Shown in pieces: positions 35,564 through 44,748 of a stretch of 64,000 bases of DNA. The notes under the pieces are model-generated. The model was not told where the DNA came from. It did no database searches and was given only the letters and a program-made list of their open reading frames with translations. The stretch spans positions 558,001-622,000 of the forward strand of contig NZ_VFMM01000001.1 in NCBI RefSeq assembly GCF_006715085.1. Direction: 5' to 3'. Position numbers and translations under genes: made by a program. Source of the stretch: Kribbella jejuensis (lineage in GTDB: Bacteria > Actinomycetota > Actinomycetes > Propionibacteriales > Kribbellaceae). Numbering within the stretch: position 1 is the stretch's first letter; each line of letters starts with the position of its first letter.

Positions 35564-36259
35564 ATGGGTGAGTACGTACTGGTACCAGGCGCACGACTGG
35601 GAGCCTGGGTATGGGACGCCGTCGCGGAGCGCCTGCGGAGCGCGGGACACGCGGTGTACGCCGTGACGCTGAGCGGTCTTGCGGAGGGCGATACGGATCG
35701 AGTGGGCCAGCAACAGCACGTCGACGACATCGTCTCGGTCGTCGAGGGCAACGAGTTGTCCGACGTGGTGCTGGTCGGGCACAGCTACTCCGGGATCCCG
35801 GTCGGGCAGGCCGCCGGTCGGATCGTGGATCGGCTTCGGCGGGTGGTGTACGTCGACTCGAGCATCCCGGCCGACGGGTTGTCGTTCGCGGACGCCTGGG
35901 CCGAGGAGGACCGGGCCTGGCTGGAGGACCAGCTCACCGATGGCGACGGCACGTGGCTGCCTGCCGGCGCGGAGTACTTCGTCGACCAGGATCTGTCCGA
36001 GCAAGCGATCAACCTGCTGGCAACCCGCAGTACGCCGCATCCCGGCCTGACGCTGACCGAACCGGCGCGGTTGACCAGGCCGATCGATGAGCTGCCGACG
36101 ACCTACATCAAGTGCCTGATGGCAGGCGACACACCCTCCCCGGACGTGCAGCAGGCCCTGAAGTCACCGCAGTGGGAGTTGACCGAGCTACGCACCGGCC
36201 ACTGGCCGATGCTCTCGCAGCCCGACGAACTGGCAAAGATCCTCGCCGAACTCAGCTGA
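35564..36259 (+). CDS. Alpha/beta-hydrolase
   Basis: 231 residues from ATG 35564 (a GTG at 35555 is also in frame). VLVPGARLGAWVW forms the oxyanion region, VVLVGHSYSGIPVG carries the nucleophile Ser in GHSYSG near 73, and RTGHWPMLSQPDELA gives the catalytic His near 215. It resembles plant salicylate or nitrile esterase-like hydrolases; the natural ester is unknown. It is divergent from pdxY by 37 bp. Confidence 0.86.
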   Translation: MGEYVLVPGARLGAWVWDAVAERLRSAGHAVYAVTLSGLAEGDTDRVGQQQHVDDIVSVVEGNELSDVVLVGHSYSGIPVGQAAGRIVDRLRRVVYVDSSIPADGLSFADAWAEEDRAWLEDQLTDGDGTWLPAGAEYFVDQDLSEQAINLLATRSTPHPGLTLTEPARLTRPIDELPTTYIKCLMAGDTPSPDVQQALKSPQWELTELRTGHWPMLSQPDELAKILAELS

Positions 36260-36273
36260 GCGGCGGTTCAGCT

Positions 36274-37395
36274 TCAGGACTTGCTTGCGGCCGCGAGCTG
36301 GCCGCAGGCGCCGTCGATCTCCTGGCCGCGGGTGTCGCGGACCGTCACCGGGATCCCGCCGGCCTCGAGCCGCCGGACGAACTCGCGCTCGTCGGCCGGG
36401 TCGGACGCGGTCCACTTCGAGCCGGGCGTCGGGTTCAGCGGGATCAGGTTGACGTGCACCCACGCCCAGTCGCCCCGCGCGCGGAGCTTCTCCGCCAGCA
36501 GGTCGGCCCGCCAGGCGTGGTCGTTGATGTCGCGGATCATCGCGTACTCGATCGAGACCCGGCGCTTGGTCTGCTGCGCGTACCCCCAGGCGGCGTCCAG
36601 CACCTCGTCGACGTTCCAGCGGTTGTTGATCGGTACGAGCTCGTCGCGCAGTTCGTCGTCCGGCGCGTGCAGCGACAGCGCCAGCGTGACCGGGATCCCC
36701 TCGGTGGCGAGCTGGTTGATCCGCGGCACCAGGCCGACCGTGGAGACAGTCACGCCACGCGCCGAGATCCCCAGCCCCTCCGGCGACGGATCGGTGAACC
36801 GGCGGACCGCGCCGATGACGGCCTTGTAGTTGGCCATCGGCTCGCCCATGCCCATGAAGACGATGTTCGAGACCCGCCCCGGACCGCCGGCGATCTCGCC
36901 GCGGGCGAGCGCCCGCGCACCGTCGACGACCTGCTCGACGATCTCCGCGGTGGTCATGTTCCGCGTCAGGCCGCCCTGGCCGGTCGCGCAGAACGGGCAC
37001 GCCATCCCGCAGCCGGCCTGCGAGGACACGCACATCGTCACGCGGCCCGGATACCGCATCAGAACCGACTCGACCAGCGATCCGTCGAGCAGCTTCCACA
37101 GCGTCTTGCGGGTCTCGCCGTTGTCGCACTCGAGGTCGCGGACGCGGGTCAGCAGCGGCGGCATCAGGTCCGCGACCAGCTTGTCCCGGGTCGCGGCCGG
37201 CAGGTCGGTCATCTCGGCCGGGTCGGAGACCAGCCGGGAGAAGTAGTGGTTCGACAGCTGCTTGGCCCGGAACGCGGGCTCACCGAGCGCTTCGACCGCG
37301 GTCCGCCGTTCCTCCCCGGAGAGATCGGCCAGGTGCCGCGGCGGCTTCTTGGCACGGCGCGGCTCATCGAAAACAAGAGGCAGGGAGGTAGACAT
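36274..37395 (-). CDS. rlmN: Dual-specificity 23S rRNA/tRNA adenine-C2 methyltransferase
   Basis: 373 residues. The radical-SAM cysteines are Cys129, Cys133 and Cys136 in CGMACPFC. The conserved Cys near 365 in DGACGQLA is the one that forms the methyl intermediate. [11 protein letters not shown] and [10 protein letters not shown] are family signatures. RlmN methylates A2503 of 23S rRNA and A37 of some tRNAs. The gene is in the region downstream of the cdsA-frr cluster. Confidence 0.95.
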   Translation of the reverse strand: MSTSLPLVFDEPRRAKKPPRHLADLSGEERRTAVEALGEPAFRAKQLSNHYFSRLVSDPAEMTDLPAATRDKLVADLMPPLLTRVRDLECDNGETRKTLWKLLDGSLVESVLMRYPGRVTMCVSSQAGCGMACPFCATGQGGLTRNMTTAEIVEQVVDGARALARGEIAGGPGRVSNIVFMGMGEPMANYKAVIGAVRRFTDPSPEGLGISARGVTVSTVGLVPRINQLATEGIPVTLALSLHAPDDELRDELVPINNRWNVDEVLDAAWGYAQQTKRRVSIEYAMIRDINDHAWRADLLAEKLRARGDWAWVHVNLIPLNPTPGSKWTASDPADEREFVRRLEAGGIPVTVRDTRGQEIDGACGQLAAASKS

Positions 37396-37428
37396 AACCG
37401 ACCTATTGTCGCCCGCCGGTACGGTGCT

Positions 37429-37746
37429 TCACAAATTCACATCCCCAGCGTGCTGCGGATCACTTTCCTTGCGATCGGAGTGCCCGAGCTTGCGATCCGG
37501 GGCGATCCGGTCCCGGACCAGTTGCTTGAGCAACGGCAGTTCGGCGAACCCGCCCTCGGCCTTGCGCGACCAGAGCAGCTCCCCGTCCAGGCTGATGTCG
37601 AACACGCCGCCGGTCGACGGCACCAGCGCGACCTCGCCGAGTTCCTTCGGGAACGTCGTCAGCAACTCCTGTGCGGTCCACGCGGCCCGCATCAACCATC
37701 GGCACTGCGTGCAGTACACGATCTCCAACCGCGGCGCGAGGCTCAT
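37429..37746 (-). CDS. Rdx/SelT-W-H-type thioredoxin-fold protein
   Basis: 105 residues from ATG 37746. EIVYCTQCRWLMRAAWTAQELLTTF carries a CxxC motif (YCTQC) and the following helix of the Rdx family (PF10262). STGGVFDISLDGELLWSRKAEGGFAE completes the fold. The family is thought to act in redox reactions; the partner is unknown. The last 15 residues are extra and polar. It lies 33 bp after the start of rlmN on the same strand, so its own promoter is likely upstream. Confidence 0.8.
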   Translation of the reverse strand: MSLAPRLEIVYCTQCRWLMRAAWTAQELLTTFPKELGEVALVPSTGGVFDISLDGELLWSRKAEGGFAELPLLKQLVRDRIAPDRKLGHSDRKESDPQHAGDVNL

Positions 37747-37807
37747 ACACAGCAGTATCGCGGCGAGACCGGCCGGGGCGGCGACCGGTCTCACGGCTCG
37801 GCGTCCG

Positions 37808-38479
37808 TCAGGCCGAATAGCCCTTCGGCGGGATGAGTGTGGCGAGCTGGTTGAAGGTCAGCCAGTACGTCGCGGTCGGCGCGAAGCCGGCCGGGTCCGC
37901 GATCAGGACGGTCTGGTCGCTGTCGTCGTACCCGATCACGGTGAAGTAGTGGTAGATCGTGTAGTTCGGGTAGCCCGGCGGGTGGTTGTTGGCCGGGGCA
38001 ACGATGTTGGCGACGATCGGGTAGTTGTTGTTGATGTCCAGGACCACGTCACGCCAGAGCAGATCGCGCTGGGCCTGGGTGGGCGGGTCGTTCGGCATCT
38101 CCTTGGTCTCGTACCAGCCGGTGCCGAGGTGGTTGTTGAGTACCCGGGTCACCTGCCCGATCCAGTCCGTGCCGTTGGTCGTAGTCGGCAACTCGTTGGC
38201 CAGTTGCTGCTGGCTCGGCGGCGAGATCCGCGCGGACAGCGCGATCCGGGTCGCGGCCGGGCCGCACCAGTAGCCGGTCTGCTGGTACTGGAAGTCGATG
38301 TTGAGCGTCCGGAGCGTCTGCGTCGAGTAGCCGAGCTTCGGTACCGGCTTGCTCGCTGCGACCCGCTCCGCCGAAACAGTGGTCTGTGGTACGGCGGTGG
38401 CTGCGTTGACGGGGAGAACGGCGGCTGCGATCAGGGCGAGACCGCCGAGGGCGGCCTTGAACTTCGTCGTGGGAATCAT
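37808..38479 (-). CDS. Secreted C39-like cysteine peptidase
   Basis: 223 residues with a signal peptide of about 28 residues (MIPTTKFKAALGGLALIA, cleaved near ...NAATA). The catalytic set of the C39-like papain fold is Cys72 in YWCGPAATRI, His177 in YHYFTVIGYDD and Asp195 in IADPAG. There is no ABC transporter next to it and no double-glycine leader gene, so it is not a bacteriocin processor; it is probably a general extracellular peptidase. Confidence 0.86.
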   Translation of the reverse strand: MIPTTKFKAALGGLALIAAAVLPVNAATAVPQTTVSAERVAASKPVPKLGYSTQTLRTLNIDFQYQQTGYWCGPAATRIALSARISPPSQQQLANELPTTTNGTDWIGQVTRVLNNHLGTGWYETKEMPNDPPTQAQRDLLWRDVVLDINNNYPIVANIVAPANNHPPGYPNYTIYHYFTVIGYDDSDQTVLIADPAGFAPTATYWLTFNQLATLIPPKGYSA

Positions 38480-38577
38480 GTCAGCTCCTCACTGGGACGA
38501 CCGGGGCGGATCATCCTGTGTTTGATGCTGACACACCACGTCGCGCTGCGGTGAAAAAATCACCGCACGTTTCGATC

Positions 38578-39474
38578 TCAGTGGAAAGGGTCGACAATTT
38601 CCCGGATCAGCCAGCGCACGACGTGCTCCGGGTACGGCCGCGGCAGCGACAGCACGATGTGGTCGAAACCCAGTCCGACAGCCTGCTCGACGATCGCCCG
38701 CGTCCCGGCCGGGTCGTCGTACGAGACGATCTGCTGCAGTGAACGGCTCACCGTCGACGGGTCGCGGCCGATCCGCTCGCATTCCATGTCGAGCCGGTGC
38801 ACTCGGTCGGCGAGCGTGGCGAAGTCGGTGTGCGGCGGGCCGCTGATGTTCCACTGGTCGGCGTACCGCGCGACCAGCCGGAGCATGCGGTTGCCCCAGC
38901 CGCCGATCAGCAGCGGCGGGCCGCCCTGCTGAACCGGCTTCGGCGAGTTCCGGTTGCGCTCGAGGGTGTAGTACCGGCCGTGGTAGTCGAACTCGTCCTC
39001 GGTCCACATCCTGCGCAGGATCTGGATCGTCTCGCGCAGCCGGTCGACGCCCTCCCCCGGCGGCACCAGCGTCAGCCCGTACGCGGCGTACTCCTCGATC
39101 GCCGGGTTCGGCCCCGGGACGCCGCTCAGACCGGCGGATTGGTGGGTGCCGCCGACGCCGAGGCCCATGATCAGGCGGCCGCCGGAGATCACGTCGAGCG
39201 TGCTCGCGATCTTCCCGAGCACGGCCGGCGGGCGGATCCGGTTGCTCGTGACGAGCAGGCCGAGGCGGAGCCGGGTGGTCTGTGCCGCGAGCGCGGTGAG
39301 CAGGGTCCAGCCTTCGAGGACGTCGCCGTCCTTCGGGCCGGCCAGCGGGAGGAAGTGGTCCCAGAGCCAGGCGTCGCGGAGTTGCGGGTACTCGTCGGCC
39401 TCGAGCCAGACGCGCCGGATGTCGGCGTACGGGACATGCATCGGAGTGGTCTTCAGACCGAAGGTCGGTGGCAT
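38578..39474 (-). CDS. F420-type luciferase-like oxidoreductase
   Basis: 298 residues of the bacterial luciferase-like fold. DAWLWDHFLPL, LGLLVTSNRIRPPAVLGKIASTLDVISGGRLIMGLGVGG and LIGGWGNRMLRLVARYADQWNIS are typical of actinobacterial TIGR03560-type F420-linked enzymes. The cofactor is inferred from family likeness. It is divergent from the MarR gene, with a shared palindromic operator immediately upstream, so MarR probably represses it. Confidence 0.86.
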   Translation of the reverse strand: MPPTFGLKTTPMHVPYADIRRVWLEADEYPQLRDAWLWDHFLPLAGPKDGDVLEGWTLLTALAAQTTRLRLGLLVTSNRIRPPAVLGKIASTLDVISGGRLIMGLGVGGTHQSAGLSGVPGPNPAIEEYAAYGLTLVPPGEGVDRLRETIQILRRMWTEDEFDYHGRYYTLERNRNSPKPVQQGGPPLLIGGWGNRMLRLVARYADQWNISGPPHTDFATLADRVHRLDMECERIGRDPSTVSRSLQQIVSYDDPAGTRAIVEQAVGLGFDHIVLSLPRPYPEHVVRWLIREIVDPFH

Positions 39475-39475
39475 A

Positions 39476-39512
39476 ATCGTCAGTGTAACTGATGATCAGT
39501 TATCCTGACGAT
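39476..39512. promoter_or_regulatory. Nested palindromic operator between the luciferase-like and MarR genes
   Basis: AACTGAT/ATCAGTT with a single central G (39487-39501) sits inside a second inverted repeat, ATCGTCAG (39476-39483) and CTGACGAT (39505-39512), each separated by 3 bases. The whole 37-bp element is symmetric and starts right after the luciferase-like start codon region. This is the size and position expected for a MarR dimer pair that controls both divergent genes. Confidence 0.8.
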
Positions 39513-39523
39513 CAGCAAGCCGG

Positions 39524-39529
39524 TAGATT
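39524..39529 (+). promoter_or_regulatory. Likely -10 box of the marR-like gene
   Basis: TAGATT lies 7 bases upstream of ATG 39537. No ribosome site precedes the ATG, so the message may be leaderless. A matching -35 is weak. Confidence 0.4.
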
Positions 39530-39536
39530 GTCTTAT

Positions 39537-39941
39537 ATGCCATCCGACCGGCTGGGGTATCTCCTCAAACACGTCCTTGCGCGACTCACCGAGACCCAGA
39601 CCCAGGCGCTCGCACCGCACGGGCTGAATGGGCGTGACCTGGCGGTACTGTCGGCGGTCGCGTCGGGCGAGCCGCTCTCCCAGCTCGAGGTGGCGGCGCG
39701 GCTCCGGGTCGATCGGACGTCGATCGGCGATCTGCTGGACGGGCTGGAGGAGCGCGGCTTCGTCGAACGCCGGCGGAGCGCGGAGGACCGGCGGCGCAAC
39801 GTCGTCGTACTCACGTCGCTTGGTGAGTCCACGTTCGCCGCCGCCGAACGGGTACGGCTGGAGGTGGAGCAGTCGTTCCTGGCTCCTCTTGCCGACGCGG
39901 AGCGTTTCCGCGACGACCTGCGGCTGCTCCTCGGGGAATGA
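39537..39941 (+). CDS. MarR-family transcriptional regulator
   Basis: 134 residues from ATG 39537; an ATG at 39492 lies inside the operator and is less likely. The winged helix has PLSQLEVAARLRVDRTSIGDLLDGLEERGFVERRRSAEDRRRNVVVLT, a full MarR DNA-binding domain with the conserved Asp-Arg wing. It probably controls its own operon, which includes the luciferase-like gene 28 bp downstream, and the divergent luciferase-like gene. The effector is unknown; phenolic compounds or oxidants are common for the family. Confidence 0.9.
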   Translation: MPSDRLGYLLKHVLARLTETQTQALAPHGLNGRDLAVLSAVASGEPLSQLEVAARLRVDRTSIGDLLDGLEERGFVERRRSAEDRRRNVVVLTSLGESTFAAAERVRLEVEQSFLAPLADAERFRDDLRLLLGE

Positions 39942-39969
39942 CGTCTCCTGCAGGCCCGTTGGACTCTGC

Positions 39970-40923
39970 ATGCTCTCCGTCCCGCTGTCAGTTCTGGATC
40001 GCTCCCGGACGCGTGTGGGCGAGTCGGAGGCCGCGACCTTGCGGGCGACGGTGGACGTGGCGCAGCAGGTGGAAGACCTTGGCTACAAGCGCTTCTGGGT
40101 GTCAGAGCACCACAGTGTGCCGGGCGTGGTCGGCTCCGCTCCCACGGTCCTTGCGGCGGCTGTTGCCGCGCGCACTGATCGGATCCGGGTCGGTACGGGC
40201 GGTGTGATGCTGCCGAACCACAACCCGCTCATCGTGGCGGAGCAGTTCGGCGTACTCGAGTCGCTGTATCCGGGCCGCATCGACATGGGCCTCGGTCGTT
40301 CGGTCGGCTTCACCAACGGCGTACGACGGGCGCTCGGTGTGGAGAAGGACGCCGCCGACGACTTCGCGGATCAGGTTCGCGAGCTTTTGGGCTACTTCGC
40401 CGGGAAGTCCGATGTCCACGCGCGCCCAGGCGAGGGTTTGCGGATCCCGCCCTTCATCCTTGCCGTAGGTGAAGGCGCCTCAATCGCAGCAGCATTGGGT
40501 CTCCCCGTGGTGCTGGCCAACCGACCGGATTCGCCGGAGTTGGCAGCGCAGTACCGGGAGTCCTTCCAGCCCTCGGACTGGAAGCCCACCGTCATCCTCG
40601 CGGTCACGGCAGCCGTGGCCGACACGACCGCCGCCGCCCGTGAACTGTTGTTGCCCGAGGCATGGGCCACCGCCTACTCGCGCACCCGCGGTGTCTTCCC
40701 GCCGCTCCAGCCGGACATCCCGACCACGATGACCGCCCGCGAACAGGAACTCTTCGACCGGGCCATCGACGGCCAGCTCTACGGGACCGCTGCGGAAGTA
40801 CGCGACGCGCTGAGCGACCTGGTCCTGCGGACAGGTGCCGACGAGCTGCTGATCACCACGAACACCTTCGACCGGGCCGCGCTGCTGGCGAACTACGCGG
40901 CGCTGGCCGAGCTCACCGGCTGA
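39970..40923 (+). CDS. MsnO8-type luciferase-like monooxygenase
   Basis: 317 residues from ATG 39970 (MLSVPLSVLDRSRTRVGE). SVLDRS at the N-terminus, RFWVSEHHSVPGVVGSAPTVL, VGTGGVMLPNHNPLIVAEQFGVLESLYPGRIDMGLGRS and a C-terminal GADELLITTNTFD match the MsnO8-type LLM family. It is a flavin-dependent oxidoreductase; the substrate is unknown. It is in the MarR operon and overlaps the convergent GNAT stop by 11 bp. Confidence 0.86.
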   Translation: MLSVPLSVLDRSRTRVGESEAATLRATVDVAQQVEDLGYKRFWVSEHHSVPGVVGSAPTVLAAAVAARTDRIRVGTGGVMLPNHNPLIVAEQFGVLESLYPGRIDMGLGRSVGFTNGVRRALGVEKDAADDFADQVRELLGYFAGKSDVHARPGEGLRIPPFILAVGEGASIAAALGLPVVLANRPDSPELAAQYRESFQPSDWKPTVILAVTAAVADTTAAARELLLPEAWATAYSRTRGVFPPLQPDIPTTMTAREQELFDRAIDGQLYGTAAEVRDALSDLVLRTGADELLITTNTFDRAALLANYAALAELTG

Positions 40924-41503
40924 TCCGGTCCTCGAGCCGCTTCCGCACGTCCGGCCACTCGTCGGCCAGGATCGAGAACACCACGGTGTCGCGGAACGAA
41001 CCGTCCGCCTGCCGCATGTGCCGTCGCAGCACGCCCTCGCGGGTCGCGCCGAGCTTGGCGATCGCTGCCTGCGAACGGGTGTTCTTCAGGCCGGTCTGGA
41101 TCTTCACGCGGCCGAATCCGCAGGTCTCGAAGGCGTGCTCGAGCAGCAGCAGCTTCGTCGCCGGGTTTACCACCGTTCCCCACACGGCCGGCGCGTAGCC
41201 GGTCCAGCCGAGGTGGATCCGCTCGTTCGGTACGTCGACGTCGCCGAGGCTCGACGTACCCACAACGGTGCCGTCGGCAACCAGGCGGACCACGTACGCG
41301 AACCGCTTGGCCGACGCCGGGATCCACGTCGCGCGCATGTCCTCCGCGCTGGTCGGCATCGCCGCGGGGCCGCCTCCGAAGCCGCTCGCGTACACCTGCT
41401 CGTTGCCGATCGCGGCGTACAGCTCGTCGATGTCGGAGGGCTGCATCCGATCCAGCCGTACGACGTCGCCGACCAGCGACCGTCCGTCGGGGGCAGTAGT
41501 CAT
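40913..41503 (-). CDS. GNAT-family N-acetyltransferase, RimJ/RimL-like
   Basis: 196 residues from ATG 41503, overlapping the cdsA stop as ATGA, so translation is probably coupled to cdsA. LVGDVVRLDRMQPSDIDELY starts the fold; HLGWTGYAPAVWGTVVNPATKLLLLEHAFETCGFGRVKIQTGLKNTRSQAAIAKLGATREGVLRRHMR is the RimJ/RimL-type acetyl-CoA and acceptor region. Substrate unknown; ribosomal-protein N-termini or small amines are options. Confidence 0.88.
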   Translation of the reverse strand: MTTAPDGRSLVGDVVRLDRMQPSDIDELYAAIGNEQVYASGFGGGPAAMPTSAEDMRATWIPASAKRFAYVVRLVADGTVVGTSSLGDVDVPNERIHLGWTGYAPAVWGTVVNPATKLLLLEHAFETCGFGRVKIQTGLKNTRSQAAIAKLGATREGVLRRHMRQADGSFRDTVVFSILADEWPDVRKRLEDRISR

Positions 41504-42348
41504 GCTTTCACCAGGAGATGTAGGAGGAGCCACACAATCGGCGCGGTCGCGAGCAGCGAGTCGAGGCGATCCATCACGCCGCCGTGACCGGGCAGCAGGT
41601 TCGACATGTCCTTGATGCCGAGGTCGCGCTTGATCATCGACTCGCCGAGGTCGCCGACCGTCGCCGTCAGCACCGCGACCGCACCGACGATCGCGCCGAC
41701 CCACCAGTCGCCGTGCAGCAGGAAGATGACGGCCGCGATGCCCGCACCGATGCACGCGAGTGCCGAGCCGGTGAAGCCCTCCCAGGACTTCTTCGGGCTG
41801 ATCGTCGGCGCCATCGGGTGCTTGCCGAACAGCACACCGGCCACGTAGCCGCCGACATCGCTGGCGACCACGACCAGGATGAACGTCACCACCCGCCCTG
41901 GGCCGTCCGCGTCCGGCTGCACCAGCAGCACCGCGAAACCGGCGAGCAACGGCACGTACCCGATCAGGAACACTCCGGCCGACACGTCGCGGACGAAGCC
42001 GACCGACCCGCCCGGCATCCGCCAGAACAGCGTGCCGAGGATCGTGCCGCCGAGCGCGACCAGCAGCGCCATCGGGCCGCCGAAGTACGCCGCGACCAGC
42101 ATCGCCGTCGTACCGACGAACAGCGGCACCTTCGGGATCATCGCGCCGCCGGTGCGCAGGGCCTTGATCATCTCGTCGACCGCGACCAGGATCGTCGCCA
42201 GCACCAGCACGACGAACAGGGACTTCTGCCAGTACAGCGATCCGAGGATCAGCGCGCCGAGCCCGACGCCGACCGCGATCGCGGCCGGCAGATTGCGCCC
42301 GGCGCGGCTCGGGCTGGGACTCGGCGCGGGCGTGCTGTCGACGCCCAT
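41500..42348 (-). CDS. cdsA: Phosphatidate cytidylyltransferase
   Basis: 282 residues from ATG 42348, sharing one base with the frr stop (TGATG). About eight membrane segments. The CDP-diglyceride synthase signature is KRDLGIKDMSNLLPGHGGVMDRLDSL near the C-terminus, holding the catalytic Asp pair. It makes CDP-diacylglycerol for phospholipid synthesis. The order pyrH-frr-cdsA is typical of actinobacteria. Confidence 0.95.
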   Translation of the reverse strand: MGVDSTPAPSPSPSRAGRNLPAAIAVGVGLGALILGSLYWQKSLFVVLVLATILVAVDEMIKALRTGGAMIPKVPLFVGTTAMLVAAYFGGPMALLVALGGTILGTLFWRMPGGSVGFVRDVSAGVFLIGYVPLLAGFAVLLVQPDADGPGRVVTFILVVVASDVGGYVAGVLFGKHPMAPTISPKKSWEGFTGSALACIGAGIAAVIFLLHGDWWVGAIVGAVAVLTATVGDLGESMIKRDLGIKDMSNLLPGHGGVMDRLDSLLATAPIVWLLLHLLVKA

Positions 42349-42905
42349 CACACCTCGAGCAGTTCGGCTTCCTTGTGCTTGAGCAGCTCGTCGATGGAGT
42401 CGACGTACTTCTTCGTCAACCCGTCGAGCCGCTTCTCAGCACTCTTGCCCTCGTCCTCGCCCGCCTCGCCGTCCTTGACCGTCTTGTGCACCTGGTCCAT
42501 GGCGTGCCGGCGGATGTTGCGGACCGAGACCTTGGCGTCCTCGGCCTTGGTCTTCGCGACCTTGATGTACTCCTTGCGCCGCTCCTCGGTCAGGGCCGGC
42601 AGCACGACCCGGATCACCGCGCCGTCGTTGCCCGGGTTGACCCCGAGGTCGGAGTCGCGGATCGCCTTCTCGATCGCGGCCATCGCGCCCTTGTCGTACG
42701 GCGAGATCAGCACCGTGCGGGGCTCCGGGACCTGGAAGCCGGCCAGCTGCTGCAGCGGTGTCGGGCTGCCGTAGTAGTCGGCCAGGATGCCCGCGAACAT
42801 CTGCGGGTGGGCGCGGCCGGTGCGGATCGCGGCGAAGTCGTCCTTGGCAACCTCCACGGCCTTCGCCATCTTCTGGTCGGCATCGCGGAGAGCTTCGTCG
42901 ATCAC
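42348..42905 (-). CDS. frr: Ribosome recycling factor
   Basis: 185 residues, the normal length. [19 protein letters not shown] near 19 and [27 protein letters not shown] near 117 are the conserved long helices of RRF. It splits post-termination ribosomes with EF-G. It lies 88 bp downstream of pyrH. Confidence 0.97.
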   Translation of the reverse strand: MIDEALRDADQKMAKAVEVAKDDFAAIRTGRAHPQMFAGILADYYGSPTPLQQLAGFQVPEPRTVLISPYDKGAMAAIEKAIRDSDLGVNPGNDGAVIRVVLPALTEERRKEYIKVAKTKAEDAKVSVRNIRRHAMDQVHKTVKDGEAGEDEGKSAEKRLDGLTKKYVDSIDELLKHKEAELLEV

Positions 42906-42993
42906 GACATTCCTCGCTTCCTCTGGGCCGCCTCGGCGCGGCCACGTGTGTCCCGATCCTAGTCGTACGGGGCGTACAGCCGGTTATCGGGGT

Positions 42994-43755
42994 TTATTGC
43001 CCCCGGGAGACGACGGTACCGATTTTCTCGCCGTGGATGACCCGCTCGATGTTGCCCTCTTCGAGCCCGAAGATCACGATCGGCAGCGCGTTGTCGCGGG
43101 CCAGGCTGATCGCGGTGGCGTCGGCGACCCGGAGACCGCGGGCCAGGAAGTCGTCGTACGAGAGCTGGTCGAACTTGACGGCGTCGGGGTTCTTCTTCGG
43201 GTCGGAGTCGTACACGCCGTCCACACCCTGCTTGCCCATCAGCAGCGCCTCGGCGCCGACCTCGAGCGCCCGCTGCGCGGCGACGGTGTCGGTGGAGAAG
43301 TACGGCATACCGGAGCCGGCGCCGAAGATCACCACGCGGCCCTTCTCCAGGTGCCGCTCGGCCTTGCGCGGGATGTACGGCTCGGCGACCTGACCCATCG
43401 TGATCGCGGTCTGCACCCGGGTCTCGATGCCGAGCTTCTCCAGGAAATCCTGCAGGGCCAGGCAGTTCATCACGGTGCCGAGCATGCCCATGTAGTCGGC
43501 CCGGTTCCGCTCCATGCCGCGCTGCTGCAGCTCGGCCCCGCGGAAGAAGTTGCCGCCGCCGACCACCACGGCGACCTGTACGCCGGCCCGCGCCACGTCG
43601 GCGATCTGCCTGGCGATCGAGTTCACCACGTCCGGGTCGACGCCGAGCTTGCCGCCGCCGAACACCTCACCGGACAGCTTCAGCAGCACGCGGTGGTAGG
43701 CGGGAGAGAACGGCGGAGAGGCCGGACTCGTCTCGGTACCCAGGGTTTCCGTCAC
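42994..43755 (-). CDS. pyrH: Uridylate kinase
   Basis: 253 residues. [12 protein letters not shown] near 23, [35 protein letters not shown] near 65 and a C-terminal [20 protein letters not shown] are the bacterial UMP kinase motifs. The N-terminal 20 residues ([16 protein letters not shown]) are an unstructured extension. It phosphorylates UMP in pyrimidine synthesis. Confidence 0.97.
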   Translation of the reverse strand: MTETLGTETSPASPPFSPAYHRVLLKLSGEVFGGGKLGVDPDVVNSIARQIADVARAGVQVAVVVGGGNFFRGAELQQRGMERNRADYMGMLGTVMNCLALQDFLEKLGIETRVQTAITMGQVAEPYIPRKAERHLEKGRVVIFGAGSGMPYFSTDTVAAQRALEVGAEALLMGKQGVDGVYDSDPKKNPDAVKFDQLSYDDFLARGLRVADATAISLARDNALPIVIFGLEEGNIERVIHGEKIGTVVSRGQ

Positions 43756-43812
43756 GATTCCGGCCTCCTCGTTCGTTGCTTCGTTGCCTGTGCGCTCAGA
43801 TCCTCGACGGAA

Positions 43813-44631
43813 TCAGGCGCCGACCTCGAAGCGGGCGAACCGCTTCACGGTGACACCGGCCTCGTCCAGCACGGCCTTCACGGTCTTCTTGTTCTCCGTG
43901 ACCGACGGCTGCTCGAGCAGCACGACCTCCTTGAAGAAGCCGTTCACCCGGCCCTCGACGATCTTCGGCAGGGCGCCCTCGGGCTTGCCCTCCTCGCGGG
44001 CGGTCGCCTCGGCGATCCGCTTCTCGTTCTCGACCGTCTCGGCCGGGACCTCGTCGCGGGTGGTGTACAGCGGGCGCATCGCGGCGGCCTGCATGGCGGC
44101 GCCACGGGCAGCCTCGACGTTGTCACCCTCGAACTCGACCAGCACGCCGACCTGAGCCGGCAGGTCGGCGGCACGCTTGTGCATGTACGCCGTCACCTGG
44201 CCGTCGAACACGGCGACCTTGCCCAGCTCGAGCTTCTCGCCGATCACCGCGGCCAGGGCCTCGATGTTCTCGGCCACCGACTTGCCGTCGGAGAGCTTCT
44301 CGTTGAGCAGGCCCTCGACGTCACCGACCTTGCTGGCCGCGGCGTGCGCGACGATGTCGGCGGCGAGCTGCTGGAACTGCTCGTTCTTGGCGACGAAGTC
44401 GGTCTCGCAGTTGAGCTGGACCAGCGCGTTCTCCGCCGCGGCCACCAGGCCGTTGGTGGCGGACCGCTCGGCGCCGCGCTTCTGGGCCTTGGCCGCGCCC
44501 TTGATGCGCAGCTCCTCGATCGCCTTCTCGAAGTCGCCGTCGGTCGCCTCGAGCGCCTTCTTCGCGTCCATCATGCCCGCGCCCGTGGTGTCGCGGAGCT
44601 TCTTCACGTCAGCGGCGGTGTAGTTCGCCAT
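43813..44631 (-). CDS. tsf: Elongation factor Ts
   Basis: 272 residues. The N-terminal UBA-like domain is [35 protein letters not shown], followed by the core [21 protein letters not shown], which holds the conserved TDFV. EF-Ts recycles EF-Tu from GDP. It follows rpsB, separated by a stem-loop. Confidence 0.97.
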   Translation of the reverse strand: MANYTAADVKKLRDTTGAGMMDAKKALEATDGDFEKAIEELRIKGAAKAQKRGAERSATNGLVAAAENALVQLNCETDFVAKNEQFQQLAADIVAHAAASKVGDVEGLLNEKLSDGKSVAENIEALAAVIGEKLELGKVAVFDGQVTAYMHKRAADLPAQVGVLVEFEGDNVEAARGAAMQAAAMRPLYTTRDEVPAETVENEKRIAEATAREEGKPEGALPKIVEGRVNGFFKEVVLLEQPSVTENKKTVKAVLDEAGVTVKRFARFEVGA

Positions 44632-44711
44632 TCCTCGTTCTCTCGTCTTGTCGGTGCTGGTGGGGACTGTGGCCGGCTGCCGGCGCGGACCGTCGTAGCA
44701 GGTCCGGAGGC

Positions 44712-44739
44712 GGGCCGCCCGGGCTGTGCCGGGCGGCCC
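44712..44739 (-). terminator. Intercistronic stem-loop between rpsB and tsf
   Basis: GGGCCGCCCGG at 44712-44722 and CCGGGCGGCCC at 44729-44739 form a perfect 11-bp stem with a 6-base loop. It starts 10 bp past the rpsB stop and has no T-tract. It may attenuate or stabilise the message, setting the S2 to EF-Ts ratio. Confidence 0.7.
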
Positions 44740-44748
44740 ACTGGCAAC

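Noticed and set aside
37808..38479. C39 peptidase as part of a bacteriocin exporter
   Set aside because: It has its own signal peptide, no ABC transporter domain, and no double-glycine precursor gene nearby.
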